Source: Agelaius tricolor
Taxonomy: Eukaryota > Chordata > Aves > Passeriformes > Icteridae
Length of the DNA: 64,000 bases
NCBI GenBank assembly: GCA_023055355.1
Contig: JALJCS010000001.1
Coordinates: 25,109,881 to 25,173,880, forward strand
Direction: 5' to 3'
Shown here: piece after piece, positions 26,276-39,899 of the stretch
How the letters are laid out: each line of letters begins with the position of its first letter
How positions within the stretch are numbered: the stretch's first letter is position 1
Position numbers and translations under genes: made by a program
The notes under the pieces: generated by a model
The model's input: the letters and a program-made list of their open reading frames with translations, nothing else
The model's database searches: none
What the model was told of the DNA's origin: nothing

Positions 26276-26449
26276 CATAGTTGAATTAAAATGTTAAAGC
26301 ATTCAAGTCTAATCTGATTGGAGAAATGCAAAGGATGTTCACATCCCAAGTTGTAGCTGTGTCAAAAGGAAAATCCCAGAATAGTAGAGAAAAAATGAAA
26401 ATGAGAAAAAAAACCCAAACAACAACAACAAAGCCGTGCTTAAGCAGCA

Positions 26450-26683
26450 CCAAAGGAAATTAAGCCAAAGGAAATGAAGGTTGGATATTAGGAAAAAGAT
26501 TTTACAGAACGGGTGATCAAGTACTGGAATGGTCTGTCTGGGAAGGTGGTAGAGTCCATCCCTGGAGTATTTAAAAAAGACTGGATGTGGCACTCGGTGC
26601 CATGGTCCAGTTGAGGTGGTAGGTCTTGGTTGGACCTGATGACCTTAAAGGTCTCTTCCAAACCAGTGATTCTGTGATCTGTG
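26450..26683 (+). mobile_element. CR1 LINE 3' fragment, plus strand
   Basis: The order of segments is that of a CR1 3' end: GGTTGGATATTAGGAAAAAG (26481-26500), GGGTGATCAAGTACTGGAAT, GGGAAGGTGGTAGAGTCCAT, GACTGGATGTGGCACT, GGTTGGACCTGATGACCTT, AAAGGTCTCTTCCAAACC, and a 3' tail GTGATTCTGTGATCTGTG. The second terminal octamer is degraded. The copy is 5'-truncated at roughly 26450 and is non-coding. Open frames on the minus strand (26339-26593 and 26488-26709) lie antisense to it and are not genes. Confidence 0.93.
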
Positions 26684-26699
26684 TTTGTGTTTGCAAAAT

Positions 26700-29600
26700 A
26701 TTCAAACAATACTTACATGTAATCAGGGTGCATAAAATATGGTGGTGTGTGTATTTATGTATACAGTTAAGATTTATGTGTATGTAAATAAAAAATAATT
26801 AAGCTTTTCTTAATTAAACATGGATTAAGACTTACTAATAGAGAAAAAAATCTTAAATTATCATAAGTTAGTCCTGTGCATTTGGTCACATTTTTACAAT
26901 TCATTAGCAAGTAAAAGCCAAAACAATTTTTTTTCCATGTTTCTTTCTTTCAAAAATGATTCTCTTCCCAGAATCATTTTTTTTCCATCAGAATTAGCTC
27001 TGAAATTTGCTAGGGGCATAATGTGTCCATGAAATGCTGAACTTAATGGAAATGAAAAATGTCCTTTGAGATGTTAACTTCAATTTAGACATTGCATTCA
27101 AATGAAAAACAAAACTAAAGTACCTTCAAAAGTGAAACTAAAGCCCAGTAACTTCAAAATATTTTTCTCCATAAAGTACTGGAATTCTAGATGCTTGGCA
27201 AAGATTTATGACTATACATTTGAACTTTATCATGCTTAATTTATGTTTTCTTGTAAATTCAGTCTGTTCAAGGTCGCTTTATTTTTAAAGAGTATTGGCA
27301 AATTCTGTGGTCTGCTTGTCCTTTTCTTGTAATAATTCTGCAGCAAACATTTAGATTGGTATCAATTCTGATGTTCTATAAGGACAAATACTTGTGGCAA
27401 ATAATTTTCAGTGCATTCCTCTGAGGCCAGTACTTAATACTAGAAGCTGGTTTGGGGAACTTTATCTCCTGTAGATCTCAGAAGAATGATTGAAAGAATG
27501 TCTGTGCTTATAGTCTGTATTCTTCAGAAAATCTTCATAAATAATACAGCTGCAGACTTGGAGTCCTTGGGAATCTGTTTATATGTCCTATGATAGAAGA
27601 TGATGAAAAGGAATATGATAATACACTTCAGACAGCAAAGTTACATAAGGAAGCTGAGGTGCTGAGAGCTGCTTCTAACCTGTTGCTGGTACAGCTAATT
27701 CCATCATAATAATAATCACTTTGTATTGTGTTTAAAGGTCTTCCTGCCAGCTAAAAGTGGTCATTTCCAGATGTGATCAGATTGCTCTGCTGGGCCAGTG
27801 TGTTATGATTGTTGTATTTCTGTTGCTATGCATGTCTTACACGCTGTCTGCTGGAGAGCTCTTGCAGGAGGTTCTTTAGAAAAAAACAGAAGATGAGATA
27901 AATTTGGATTTTATTAATTTCTGTATTTCAGAGTAAACATTAGCATTGGTTTCACCTGTCATGACATTAACTTCCCTTTAGTAAGTACTGATAAAATTAG
28001 AACTTCACTGAATTTCTGGACATTTTATAAAGATTCTTTATTTTCACACTCCTATAATCTTGACTAACAGCTTAGAAAGCTGAAAGTGTGGTAGTAAGTA
28101 AATTAGTCTCAAAAGATGTGCAAGCTAAGTTTTGTCTGTTTCTGTAGGCTTTCAGCCTGCCATGGTTAAACTATCTCAGTTTCTGCAGATAATTTCATAC
28201 ATGAATGTGATGTCTGTACTGTGATACACGCAAATCCTTTCCTCCATACTTGGACTACCAGTAGGAAGGTTCAGACAAAAGATCTGAGCAAGTATTAAAG
28301 TAATGCCTCTGTATCCATACAAGATACTTAAGTCTTTCAGAGACCTATGCTAGGAAACAGCAATATCCTCTCATGATCTCCTAGCTTAATTTTTGCTGCA
28401 ATACCCTTTCTCTTCACACATGTTCACATGGAGTTTGTTCTTGCTGTCCTGGGGTTCCCACTGCATTTCTGTTCATTGTGCAGCCGTTCTGCAAGTGCCC
28501 TGGTGGGCTGCATGTGCTCTGCATCCTTCAGACCTTCCTGTCCCAGTCTGAGTCTGGACTAGAGCCCGATACATGTGGTTGCCTTGCATGTTCTGTGAAT
28601 GCAGGATCAGTTAGAGCTGCAAATTCTGGTTTGTAACTCACACAAAGAACACATTTTAGGACTAATGACGGGGGAAATTATGGGAGAACCAGAGGAATAG
28701 GTGCCATTAATGTGGTCAAACTGCATGATTCTTATTCAGAGTTAAATAACCTTTAATTAGTTTGACCACAGCTTCAAGATCATTCCTCAAAGACTTTGAT
28801 GTTCCTGAAAGCAAGTTCCCTTGAAAAGGAAGATGAGGAGGGAAAAAGGGGGCAAGCTTTAGAGCAGTTCTTGGGGAGAAGCTCACTCTCAGCTAGCTCC
28901 AGGCTGCTGTGGGGTGCAATCACTCTGTGGGCTGAGCTGCTGCCTGTCCTGGACCTGCTCCCTGAGGAAGTGTTCATCCTGACCTGTGCAGGGTGGTAGG
29001 TCCAAGAGACCCTTGAGCCTACTTATACTGTAGCTCATTCCCATCCTGCAGTGAAATGGAGGAATTGTGACAGAAGCATTGCTGTTCCTGGCAGAGGAAC
29101 AGCTCCTTGAGCTCCCCATCCACTGAGTTCTTTGTGGTATGAGGCATGTATTATGTAAAGTTCTTGGGGTTTAGGATGTGGTATGTAGGATTAATAGGGC
29201 TGGACAATCCTAACTTAGAGTATTTTTAAGTATTTAAAGGCTTCTCTTTCCTAATTCATACTTTTTCAATAAAATCACAATTATCAGATCAGAAACTTGG
29301 TTTCTTCTTTGTTTATTGATCCAGAAATAGACTGTGAAGACATAACTATGGTTTTATGAAGGAAATTTTAAATGAATCTCACTATTATAAAGGAATTTAT
29401 TCATTCTGTCTTGTATTACTGTTCCACATTTTATTGTGTTATGTCCAGGCCAAAACAACAGTGGAGGATTGTTCTTCTTGATTATTTCTAAGTCAGCAGA
29501 AAGACATTTTTTTTTGACATTTAAAGCCATTAACTCTGACTTCCTCAAGATTGTGTGGCATATACAATAAGATTCTTTAACTCAGCAATAGAATTCTGGT

Positions 29601-30700
29601 TATGATAATTATCTGTCTTCTGGTTAGACAAACTGTTCTCATATCAGATGTTCCCTTTGACAGTGATGCACAGTATTTGAAACAATCAATGGTGCCATAA
29701 AATTATTGTGTAAACTTCAAATGATGTGTTACAATTTTTTGGTTTTTCAGGAGAGTCTACCAGCTGTTAGGATTAGGATTTGCTTTAGCCTGTCATTATC
29801 TTCATTAATTAGCAATAGCTTCATGTTGCATGAAATGCAGCATCCACGTTGTTGTAGTAAGATTCAGAATAAATTCTTGGTTTCCTGATGCTTTCATGCA
29901 CCAGATAACTATTACATTGGAATCATAAAAAACTAAAAGTTCTGGCAAGCATTCAGACTCTCAGGAGGTATGAAGTATTTTAGTCCTGAACAGTGACAGT
30001 TCTGAGCCATTGGCTCTGGGCTTCTCCAGGAGAATTAAACTATTTGTAAGAATATGGAAATCCTATATTTCAAATATATATCTTTACAGTCATAGTAGTA
30101 GTTCATGCTTAATATGTTATTTACAGGAATTTATCATTGTATTATTGCATTTTCACTATTATCCTATTCAAATATTGTCAGAAAGAAAAATTATTTTATT
30201 TCATTTTTAAAATTATTTTTTAATTAGGATAGACTCTGTAAACATGGGATTGTGAGGGAGGACAGACATACATTCTGTCAAATATTGCAGATTAATTATT
30301 TCGGACAGCTCACCTCTCACTTTAATAGGTGTCTCAGTAAGGAAAAACCAAATTTTTCCTCTTTGGCTGCCATGAGATAGGTAAAGAATAGAATAGTTGA
30401 TGCTTTATGATGCAACTCTTTTAAAGAGTTTTTTTTATAACAAAGGCATAAACCATTTGTAACTGCAGCAAAAGTATAAAAAGTCAGTTCTTATATAAAC
30501 TCTGATGACCTAGCCATAGTTGGTCTATTGCAGCAAGTAGAAGGCAGAAAATAATAGCAGCAATAAAAATTACTACTCAAAAGAAGAAAAAAAGCTTCTT
30601 GGCAGCAAGTTTTCATAGGCAGCTTGCCAGTATCCTGATTCAGTGTTTATGGGAGCATCTTGAAATGACTCCCAAATTAATGACTGTATCTTCCATCACT
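26700..30700. other. AT-rich non-genic DNA with a CpG-free GC-richer patch
   Basis: There is no recognisable gene or repeat family. From about 28840 to 29120 the base composition becomes GC-richer, with no CpG seen between 28890 and 29110, suggesting an old decayed insertion. Overlapping open frames on both strands there (28780-28977 and 28889-29119 minus, 28796-28999 plus) match nothing I know. On the minus strand a CAGTATAAGTAGG word (near 29020-29032) resembles a TATA box, so an old LTR is one possibility. Confidence 0.45.
26952..26981. repeat. Perfect 12-bp inverted repeat, 6-nt spacer
   Basis: AAAAATGATTCT (26952-26963) is followed by CTTCCC and the exact reverse complement (26970-26981). 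It may be a template-switch product or chance. Confidence 0.8.
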
Positions 30701-31179
30701 ACAGTCTGATGTCTGAACATGAGGAGAAATAAACAATAGTTAATGATCTGGAAGCTGCTGGCAGCTACTCTATTAGTTCTGGTTCTTATTTTCACTTACC
30801 AACAGCAAACTGTTCTGATCAGATGTTTATCTTTGAAAAACATGTGCAATGGAAAATTGCACCTCGGATTGCTATCTGTTTTACAGTCTCTTTCACCAGG
30901 ACAGTTTCACATACGGTGAAATGATTTAATTTTGATTTCATAGCTAGATGGTTTAGGGATTAAATAGACAGTGTTTTATGGTTTGTTTTGCTTTCTTTTT
31001 TACTGAGAAACCCTAGGCACCTGAATATACTGTACTGTAGGGTTTCCATGTAAACTCAGTAGGGATAGGTGCCCAACAGTACCAAAAAGGCTTTTCTTTG
31101 CCAATACCATTGGCCAGGCCAAGCTGATGGGGAGAGGCGATTAGTTTTTTTAAGCTAAGCAGGCAGATGATAAATTGCC

Positions 31180-31560
31180 ATAAGAGTAATGATTTTTCAT
31201 TTCACATTGAGTCCACATATATGATGTAAAGGGCTTCTGTGACATTAGCTGTAAACATAAAATCGGACTTTTGCTTTTTGTCCTTTTTATTTATTTGGAA
31301 ATGCATGTATCTTTTTACTGGATAATGTCAGAAATTGGGTTTTTTACAAGCATTTGCAGGCTCATACAGTATGTAATCAAATGCAGAGGTAAGACCCGTG
31401 TGATAGATTTCACAATCATGTGATAAATGTTTTCAGTCAGCCCTGTATTACGTAATTGTAATGCTGGAACCAAGCTTCTACAGGTCCCTTAGCAACTTCA
31501 TAAGCTCATGTGTTTCTGCAACAGCGATTTTATTTTTCAAATGAACATTTTGTATCAGCT
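31180..31560. promoter_or_regulatory. Possible conserved non-coding element with bZIP and RFX sites
   Basis: This balanced, repeat-free stretch holds a perfect palindrome ATTACGTAAT (31447-31456), the consensus for PAR-bZIP/NFIL3 factors. About 30 bases on is CCTTAGCAAC (31487-31496), close to an RFX half-site. CpGs survive in both the palindrome and at 31526. Enhancer function is inferred from motif content only. Confidence 0.33.
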
Positions 31561-31569
31561 AGGGACATA

Positions 31570-34500
31570 GGACTGGAAGGATGCCTTAATTTGTCAAGCC
31601 CAGAACCTGGGTGTTAGAGGCACCATGTTAAGTAGCTCTTTCCCTGTATTTACAGTGCTGCATTTTAAAGTTTTTTTTCCCTTTCCTGCCTCCCTAAATG
31701 TGAAACTCTTATTCTTCCTCAGAGAGCAAGAAAAAGCTTTCATTCCCCTAAACATAAAATCTGCACCTTTTTCTAATATCCTTTGGGTCAAAGAGAGAGG
31801 GCGAGTACTTCATGTTGTCCTTCCTCTTCAAAATATCTGTTTGTAGGGTTTGCATTGTCCTGGGTTTAATATTCTGCATCATTTGATTAAAAAGTTTCTG
31901 AAGGTCTCACATATCCAAGTAAAAATCTCTTCTACTGAACAACCTTCATTTTGACTCATTTTACTAAAAGTCTAGAGCTGCTGTCATGCATAGAGAAATA
32001 CAAGAATACCTTTTGTCTTTATATTGCAGTGATCTTTATATTCACATGGTATAATAGAGAAGTTCTAGAAACCTTCATTTAGGATAATGTTTCAAATGCA
32101 TCATTGCTGTGTGCAATTTAGGCTTCTCCAGCTAAGACTGATGCATTAGGGTATATTAGCTTCTTATATGCTTTTGAGTTCTAAATCTATTTTCTATTTC
32201 CTTACTCTATAATTGCTCTCATTCCAGCTTATCTTATTAACTTCTCTAACTCTTCCTCAGAGAACTGTTACTATTTTTCTAGGTTTATATTATGAGGAAT
32301 TACATCTTTAATGATATGCTTCAAACACTGCTGGAGTGGTTGAAGAAATTGCTAAGTAACTTAGAGAAATGTGATTTTTTTCTGTCTTAATTATTGGGTT
32401 TGCTTCTTTGAATACCATTTCCTGAAATATGCATATCAGGTGTCATTTTCAACATCTATTTCTGAGCTTGAGAACCCTCACAGGCATCTTCCTTGCAAGC
32501 ACAGCTAATAACCTCCCAATCCATTTCAATTTCAGAGTTTCAGAACTGTATATCTAGTTCCACAAAAAAATTCAGACTATTTACAAAAAGCTTCCAAAGT
32601 AAGAAAATGGTTTTCATAACAGTGGCTCCTGAATTTCAGGTGAACATGCATTATTAAGCTTTATTCAAACTGCAGTTTAGGAAACAATAATAGAATTCCA
32701 ATGGGAACAAATTTTATTCATTGTGTGTTGAGTCTGGATAAAAACCTTACCCTGTGTGAATTCATTGAAACACAACTATTTATTGTCATTAAATAAAGCT
32801 AAATCTTGACATGAAAGAAATTAACCTGGACCTTCATATGGATGAAAAATATTGCATTAGGAAAGGTCTCTTGCAGCTACTCTAGCAAAAAATGAAATTT
32901 ATTTTTCAAGAGTCAATTATAATTTCAGGTAAAGAGGAATGTTCATGAAATTAGCAGCTTGCCAGACCACAAAAACTTTCCCATTCTCCATCTCTGCTCT
33001 GTGTTAGCCATAGGAGAAGCAGCAAGGTGCAGCCAGACCTGCAGCTGAATTTAGGAGAGAACTCTCTCTGAGGTTTGGCACATTGAAGTCAGCAATGATC
33101 ACAGCAGTCTCATTGGGCACCTCTACTTTCTCATACCTTGTGATTGAAACCAACAGGGTAGATAGGCTGTAGATAGTCTCCATTGCAGAAACACTGTATT
33201 TTATAGCTCTAAATACATCCCAGTCTGGAATTTTCTTCTTTCATTTAAACTGCCTGTATCAACTTCATCCATTTATGCTTTGGACTGTATTTGTCAGTGA
33301 TCTCAAAGGCAAGTAGGAAACTGCACAATTTACTGCTTGTCTCCTGTACTGCTTGATTCCTGCATGAAATAAACATTTCTTATGAAATCACTTTCCAAGA
33401 ATAGACACATTCTTTTTACCCTGAAAGAATTATGGTAAAGAGTTTTGAAGACATCAGATTTTGGTATTCTGCTCTGGAGCTAAGGACATGCATTTGCACT
33501 TTCACCTGGTTTCACACCAGAGATTATTTTCAGTTGGACCAGTTGGAAGTAAGTGTGAGTAGGTGTTTAGGATGGGAAGAGGTGGCAAGGGTGACTGGGT
33601 ATGCTGCTGCTTTGTCTATTAACAGCTGCAGAGACAGGTGTGCCTTAGCTGATCTAGCCCTCATTACGTGTATTTGAGTACCTCTTTTATCTTTTTTATT
33701 GAAGATTAAGTGCAGGATCTAAAGTTAGATACCCACATTAGGAAACATGAGCTGGTGTCCCACATGAAGAGATGGTTTTGTAGAATAGATGCAGTAGAAT
33801 TGTTCTGATTATGGTCAGAGATTATTTTTTAACTTATAGCTCACATTAGCACATAAGTGCAATGGAAGGAAAACCCAGATTTTTTTTAAAATCCAGAGTA
33901 ATATTAGTACCCAGAGTAAAGCTCACTGGTTAAGCCTCAGGTGAAAGCATCTGTAAGCAAAAAATGTGCACTCACTTTTCAAGTTTAAGAAGTAAAAATC
34001 AAAACTGACAAATTATGGTCCATTAAAAGAAAAATGTGTTTTAATTTATTGATACCTGGAAGTTGTACTTGGATGAAGGAACCATGGACAAATGTAGGCT
34101 GATGCCATTCTACCCATTTCACAGAACGGCTGTAGAAATGTTATCAAAATTAGACAAAGACTCTTAGATTTTTGAGGGATAGGTATGTATCATCTGCTTG
34201 GATCTTCTGCCTAACACAGGTGAAACAAGCTCACATATTATCTGACACAAGGAGCCAAGACCTTCTGTTTAAGCTGCAGCACATCTATCTGTAAAATGCC
34301 AAACATTATTTGAAAATTGTGGTGGGTGAACTATCTGCTGTGTGGTTTTAGATAAGTCTTTAAATAGCCACGTTATTGAAATGTGCCTCTCATTGTTGGT
34401 TTTTTTTTTTTGATTACTGGCTCTATTAGTTCTTTCTCTGCTGTCTGGAGAGCTGAGGACCATTATAAATTTCCTCTTTGTTAGCCTCATTACTGTTTTG

Positions 34501-35550
34501 GGTTTTGCCTTGCAGCTTTGACAGTGCCAGAATGCCCTCCACCTACCAGGCTGCTTCATTGCTCCAAAACTCGGGAGGGATTCACTAGTCACCTCTGCAC
34601 CCTTTGGTGACAAGGAGCTTTAAGGAAAACCTTGATTACAGTTAATAAGAATTATTTTAAACTTCTACAAGATCTGCCTAAGTTTGGCCATAAATATCTC
34701 ATGCAATATTAGAACAGAACAAGAAACTCTGCAAACATTAAAGAGTATTTTTTTTTGCATCAAACAATTTTCCCACTGTATAATTATGCAATTATTTAGG
34801 TAATAAAATTTTAAGCTGGTACACGCCTGTAACTTCCTTATACTTTTTCTATTAAAACAAAGTGCCCTTAAGCATTTCACTTTTGTTTTCTACTCACTTA
34901 ATTTCCCAGAATAATTAAAGCTTAGTCATTCTTTATAGTGTCATGCAGGTAGGAACATAGGCCTGGTTTACAATCACAGAGGTAGAGCCAGGCAATATTT
35001 TGAGTCTGCTGTTCTAAGAGTAACAAGTTTTCAACCAAGTTCTCAACTTTCTGCATTAGTTAATAAAAGAAATCAAAAATTCAGTGTCAGAGCATCCAAG
35101 ATCAGAGTTCTAGTTGTGCAAAGAAATATTAAATCTCCCGACTTCAATACAAAAATGAGGTTACACCAGCTAACTATCAGGGTCTACACATTGAAGCTAA
35201 AACCCTGTTGTTTAAGCAAGCAGTACTACACCACCTAAGATGAAGGAAGGCTGAGACAGATTGATAGGGTCACACTGTTCTATATTTATCTGTTTTATGA
35301 GACCAGAATTTTCAGTCCTTAGTGTTTGTGGGCAATGCATGAGTACCCCTGCAGAGCTTGCACTGGTGTTGATAATGATTGCAGGAACCCCAGAGCAGGG
35401 CTTTGGTTCATGTAAGTCCCAAGTCACCTTTCTAGTTTCATTTTGCTCTTTCCTTTAGACTGTGATAACATTCTTTCAGGGTTCCCTCTTACATTGCCCA
35501 GCTATCTTGAAGCTTATCTTGTACTGATCTATGTCATTTAGGAAACGTTG
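31570..35550. other. AT-rich non-genic DNA
   Basis: No gene or named repeat is recognised. Open frames at 33432-33677 (plus, 81 codons) and 34269-34613 (minus, 114 codons) have no domain, signal peptide or motif I can identify, and no splice or promoter context supports them. A T-run occurs near 34401. Confidence 0.55.
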
Positions 35551-35559
35551 CTTTCATCT

Positions 35560-36000
35560 GGGAACTCATAATATTCAGTCAGTGTGTGCCATTCATAACT
35601 AAATAGCCTCTGCTCTTCATTGTTCTTTTTAATTAATGATTGTTGATTGGTTTGACTTGCTGCACATTGTTGCAAGGCATGATCAAAGAAAATCCATGAT
35701 TAATCTGCTAAACTAGATGTCAGATTAGTAAATTCCTCTGTGCTATTACAAAGATTTTTCTCCCTCAGTAAAGGCCTGTCAGTGGATGATGGCTTTGCTG
35801 TACCTCTGACAGGTCAGTCCAAAGGTCAGCCCCTGAAAACATGCATACATTAATGCAGTAAAGCGTGGTGAGTCATTTATAGCCAGTTCATAACTCCAAG
35901 CTTTCTCTCCATGAATGTCAGTCAGGCACCACTGAGAAAAAGATCATTTGCTTTGATTGCTTTTGAATACAGCTGAAGAAAAAATTTATACCCTATTGTG
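35560..36000. promoter_or_regulatory. Possible enhancer-like conserved element
   Basis: The stretch is dense in developmental-factor-like words: TTAATTAATGATTG (35628-35641), TCF/LEF-type GATCAAAG (35681-35688) and CTTTGAT (35951-35957), and ATTAATCTGC (35699-35708). Two nuclear-receptor half-sites AGGTCA lie as a direct repeat with a 6-base spacer (35811-35816 and 35823-35828). CCTGTCAG (35775-35782) is mirrored by CTGACAGG (35806-35813). No open frame or transposon similarity is seen. The enhancer call is inference. Confidence 0.38.
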
Positions 36001-36009
36001 TTGTGAATA

Positions 36010-39000
36010 CATGTAGGTTTTTCTCAGGTCAGTAGTGGAATCAATCAGTGTAGTAAGCCAGAGGATAGTGTTGTGATTGTCTTTTCCTCAGCTGGAGTAT
36101 CTCCCTTACTTCTGTGCAACCCCTTTAGACAGAACTTTATGGACTATGAAAAGCACCGGACTTCAATTTAAAGTAATAAATAGTGAGCTGAAGCTTCAAA
36201 CATTAACTTTTATAAATATCACTAGAATCACTGGTATTTATTAATCTAATTTTCCCCATTTATAAACTCTTTCATAAAAGGTTTCCCCCAAAAAACCCAA
36301 ACCAAAATGCCCAGTAGCAGAAGACATGAGCACAGTAATGTGCACATAAATTGTTTTATTTATGGACCTTTGGTGCAGCTTTACTGGAGACCCTTAGTTG
36401 CTCCCTGTCTTCACTAGGACAGCTTGCAGTCTGGGGCTGCCAGGCCTTGCTGGATAGCAGATAGACTGGATGTCAGCTGCCTCTGATCCTGTGGTGCAGC
36501 TGCTTTCATCTGCCTTGGCATGCCAAAAATCCTTCTTTTCCCTGTCTGCCACTTCATTAGCCACTGCAGTGATGGTGTTTAGCTCTTAGCCAGAAAGCAG
36601 AGAGTTTGAGCTTAAACATGGTCCTTCTGCCTAATGGCTCAAAGATGTTCATATGGATCTCCTATTTCCATCCCTTCTTTCATTGATAACATCTGCATCC
36701 ACTGCTGGAAGCTATTGGTTGAGATGAAGGATTGCAATAATTTTCCCCAGTGACATAGATGGACTGGGCTTCTTTCTTCTGCTTTATGAAATGCTTCCTT
36801 ATCTCCAGAAATAATACCTTTTTAGCAGAAGAAAATAAATAGGTGCATTTCAGGCTGGCTCACTGGGCCCTTCCATTTGTCTCATTTTGAGCATGTATCA
36901 ACAGAATGATTCTCTCTTTTGGCCTCCTCCGTAGTACAATGGCTTTCATGGTGCTGCCATCTGCTTTTCTGGTAGATCTCTGCCAAAAAACTTACTTCAA
37001 CTAATTGTGCTTAGCTTTAGAGTTGTTTTATTTTTATATTTTTGGTTTTTTCTCACTTTTAAAAACTTTTTATTCTTCTTTTGTTTTCTTTTTAGTTTCT
37101 ATTTTTTTTTTTTGGTTTGGCATGAGTTCTTCTGTTTCATACTACTGTTGTTTCCAGCAATCGGGAAAAGCAGTGATCTCAGATATTTATAATTTAACTG
37201 ATCCCTTGTGAGTAATCAAAGGCAGATATCAGTATTTTCAGAGTTCACCTGTGATGAACATCATATCTTTTGACTTGGTTTGTGTTCAGTTAGGGAAATC
37301 TTTTACTGATTCTTCAGATAACTTGGTATTTGAAATACCACTGTGTTCTTGCCTAACTCATTTTCCTATTAGTTCATCACATGTGGTCAGCAGATTAAAT
37401 ATAGTTATTTCTCTTAAATGACCATAGTGTTGTTTACTCTTCAGCTTAAAGGCCAAGGAAGAAAAACTTCTAGCTTAGGATCTGTCAAGTTGCACTCCTC
37501 AGTTGTCTTTTAAACCACTACAGTAATTAATTTTTACTCCTACTTATTGAAGGAATTTTAGAAATGTTCATTTTGACAGCCTAATTAGCTTTCTGCCATG
37601 AATAAAAGATGTTTTATAGAACCTTAGAGTAGGCAGTGGATTTCTAAAGTGACAGAAATCACATAAAACATAGATGTCTTTTTCACACTGGAATGGATGG
37701 CCCTGGCTGTTATTGGAGGGACACCATGTTTGGAAAAGTGGAAAAGTTACCACTCCTGTAATGTTTTTAACTTATTGAAAAGTTATTTAATTACAGATGT
37801 TGTTTCTCCAGATAATTGTTATTCTCTGCTGGGAGAGCACTGTCCACAGTTGTGTTTGTTTTATGTCCACAATAAAGAAGATTTAGCTCATTCTAAAATT
37901 GGGAAAAGAGCACTATCATCTCCTGACTTATATTTTTTAACAAGCTGAAGTATTTCCACAGGCCATAGTACTTAAATGCTCCAAGGATAGTGTATGGTTT
38001 CCTGTAAATCTGCAAACTGAACTGAGGTCATTTTGCACCTGAACTTTTCCAGGCATGTCAGCAAATTGCTGTAGTTTCCTTAAGACAAAAGAAAAAGCAG
38101 AGCAGCTGAAAATAATTAATATTGAACTTGACACATCAAAAATGTCATTTGTCACTTGTGATTAAAGCCTTTATCTTTAGTTCTATTTTTATATTTGTCA
38201 TAGGTCTCCCCTAGCTATCATTAGGCTCCACATGGTTGGAGTTAGTCTGACCTTTGATCCATCACCACAGACAAAGGGATCTGTTGCTGCTAAATTGGAG
38301 CCTCAGCTAGTCAGCAACAGTAGAGATCAACAAATGTAAGCTTGGTTAATAATGATCAGCTTAGCTACTCCATTTGGTTTTTAAGACCGTGTGGTTAATA
38401 TAGATGCTGATCCGCAAAAGAAAGTTTAGATTCATAACAAAATTTAACAGTAGGAATTTACATTGTGGTAATTCAATCTGATGTGAAAAGTAGAGGTAGT
38501 TTAAGTTATCTATATATTTTCAGTATACTCCTACACTATTCAGTTGAGAAAACAGCAAGTGATAGTTTTACAAACTTTCCGTTGTTTTTCTCATTCCTCT
38601 GAAGCCTTCCAGCAGTTTGCTACCTACCACAGATACTGTGATTATTTTCTAAGAACAAGGAACTGAAGTGTTTGAGCCACCACTGTCCTACCCTACCATT
38701 GCCTTGCCACATTACTCCCTTTTATATCATTGTAAACCCATTCTCTCATACTGCATACAAACTGAAGAAATCCTTCAAAATATGAGAAATTTATCTTTTA
38801 ATTATTAGCTATGTCTTTTTTTTTTTCCAGCATTGGCCTGTGTAGCTGAAAGCAATATTTTTATGGGTGTGACCATAGGTGATATCTTTTTAGAAGCAGA
38901 CTATTATTTAATTCACTGTTTAGTCACACAGAAAGGCTCACACTGCAGCACTTAAGTCACACTGCCTATTGATTAAAATAATTTCAGGATCTCAGTTAAA

Positions 39001-39870
39001 GATAGATGATGTGTTTTGTGCTACAGTTTTTAGTGGATGTGATGTGAAACTCCAGTTCCTGACCCTGTGTTCTTACTGAATTGCTTTCCACAATAATAAA
39101 ATCCTAAGCCAAACCCTAGTTTGGTCTCTGGTAAATAATGCTCCCTTGTGAATAGAGGGAAGACTATTAGGTACATAGTCCTATTAGTAAGTATTTTTTG
39201 TGGTAACAACTTCATTATTCTAAGGTCATTACCACACTTCCTCTTATACTGCAACTGATTGTGGGTTAAAGTAATTATTTTAGGCATCTACATTTCGTTT
39301 ATCAACATCTAATCACAAATAGCCTGCAGTTTCTGAAAGCTGGGACAATAGCTATCTGCAGGTTATTATCCAGGAGACCATTTCCCCACCCCTCCCACTG
39401 CCTTCAGCAAACACCTCCATGCCTGAAGCACTGTTTACTGTGGAAGTGATGATGATTAAAATTAGGAATCTGAGCATTTAAAGATTGAAAGTACCACTGT
39501 GTTTCCTTGATGTGCATAAGCATTGATGCTGTTTTTTCAGCAGTTACCCCTGCATTGCCCACAAATCTTGCCCTTTGCTGTGAGGTGTCTCTCACTAAGG
39601 ACATTAGGCTCAATCACCCTGTCCTTTGGCTTTGACAATTAACTAATTTTCACTTGTTTTAGGTTAATTTTGGTAGATTGTAAATAGGCTTCAGTATTAT
39701 GTTTTCCTCACTGAAATTTCCAAATTTTCAGTGTTGAGTTTTTGAGTGCCAAATTGGAACCTCACATCAAATTTTCTTATTTTTGTCAGTCTCTAATTCT
39801 CCTTGTTTAAAAGGGAGACATATATCACTGATACAGGAACAACTGGAAAATATTTCTTCCATGTGGCCTC
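36010..39870. other. Non-genic DNA, partly GC-richer at 36370-36960
   Basis: The patch 36370-36960 is less AT-rich and could be an old insertion, but both strands are broken by stop codons and I recognise no family. The rest is AT-rich, with T-runs around 37018-37115 that produce hydrophobic Phe-rich open frames (37005-37211 and 37007-37192); these are low-complexity artefacts. Confidence 0.5.
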
Positions 39871-39875
39871 TAGGT

Positions 39876-39890
39876 TGTTTGTTTGTTTGT
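39876..39890 (+). repeat. Short (GTTT)n repeat
   Basis: About three to four copies of GTTT pass into GTGTGT. It is a minor simple repeat. Confidence 0.85.
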
Positions 39891-39899
39891 GTGTCTATG

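Noticed and set aside
31110..31122. TTGGCCAGGCCAA as an NFI site
   Set aside because: The two half-sites are separated by three bases, not the five of the NFI consensus.
37005..37211. Hydrophobic open frames as a membrane protein
   Set aside because: They arise from T-rich low-complexity DNA (Phe codons) and overlap each other in two frames.
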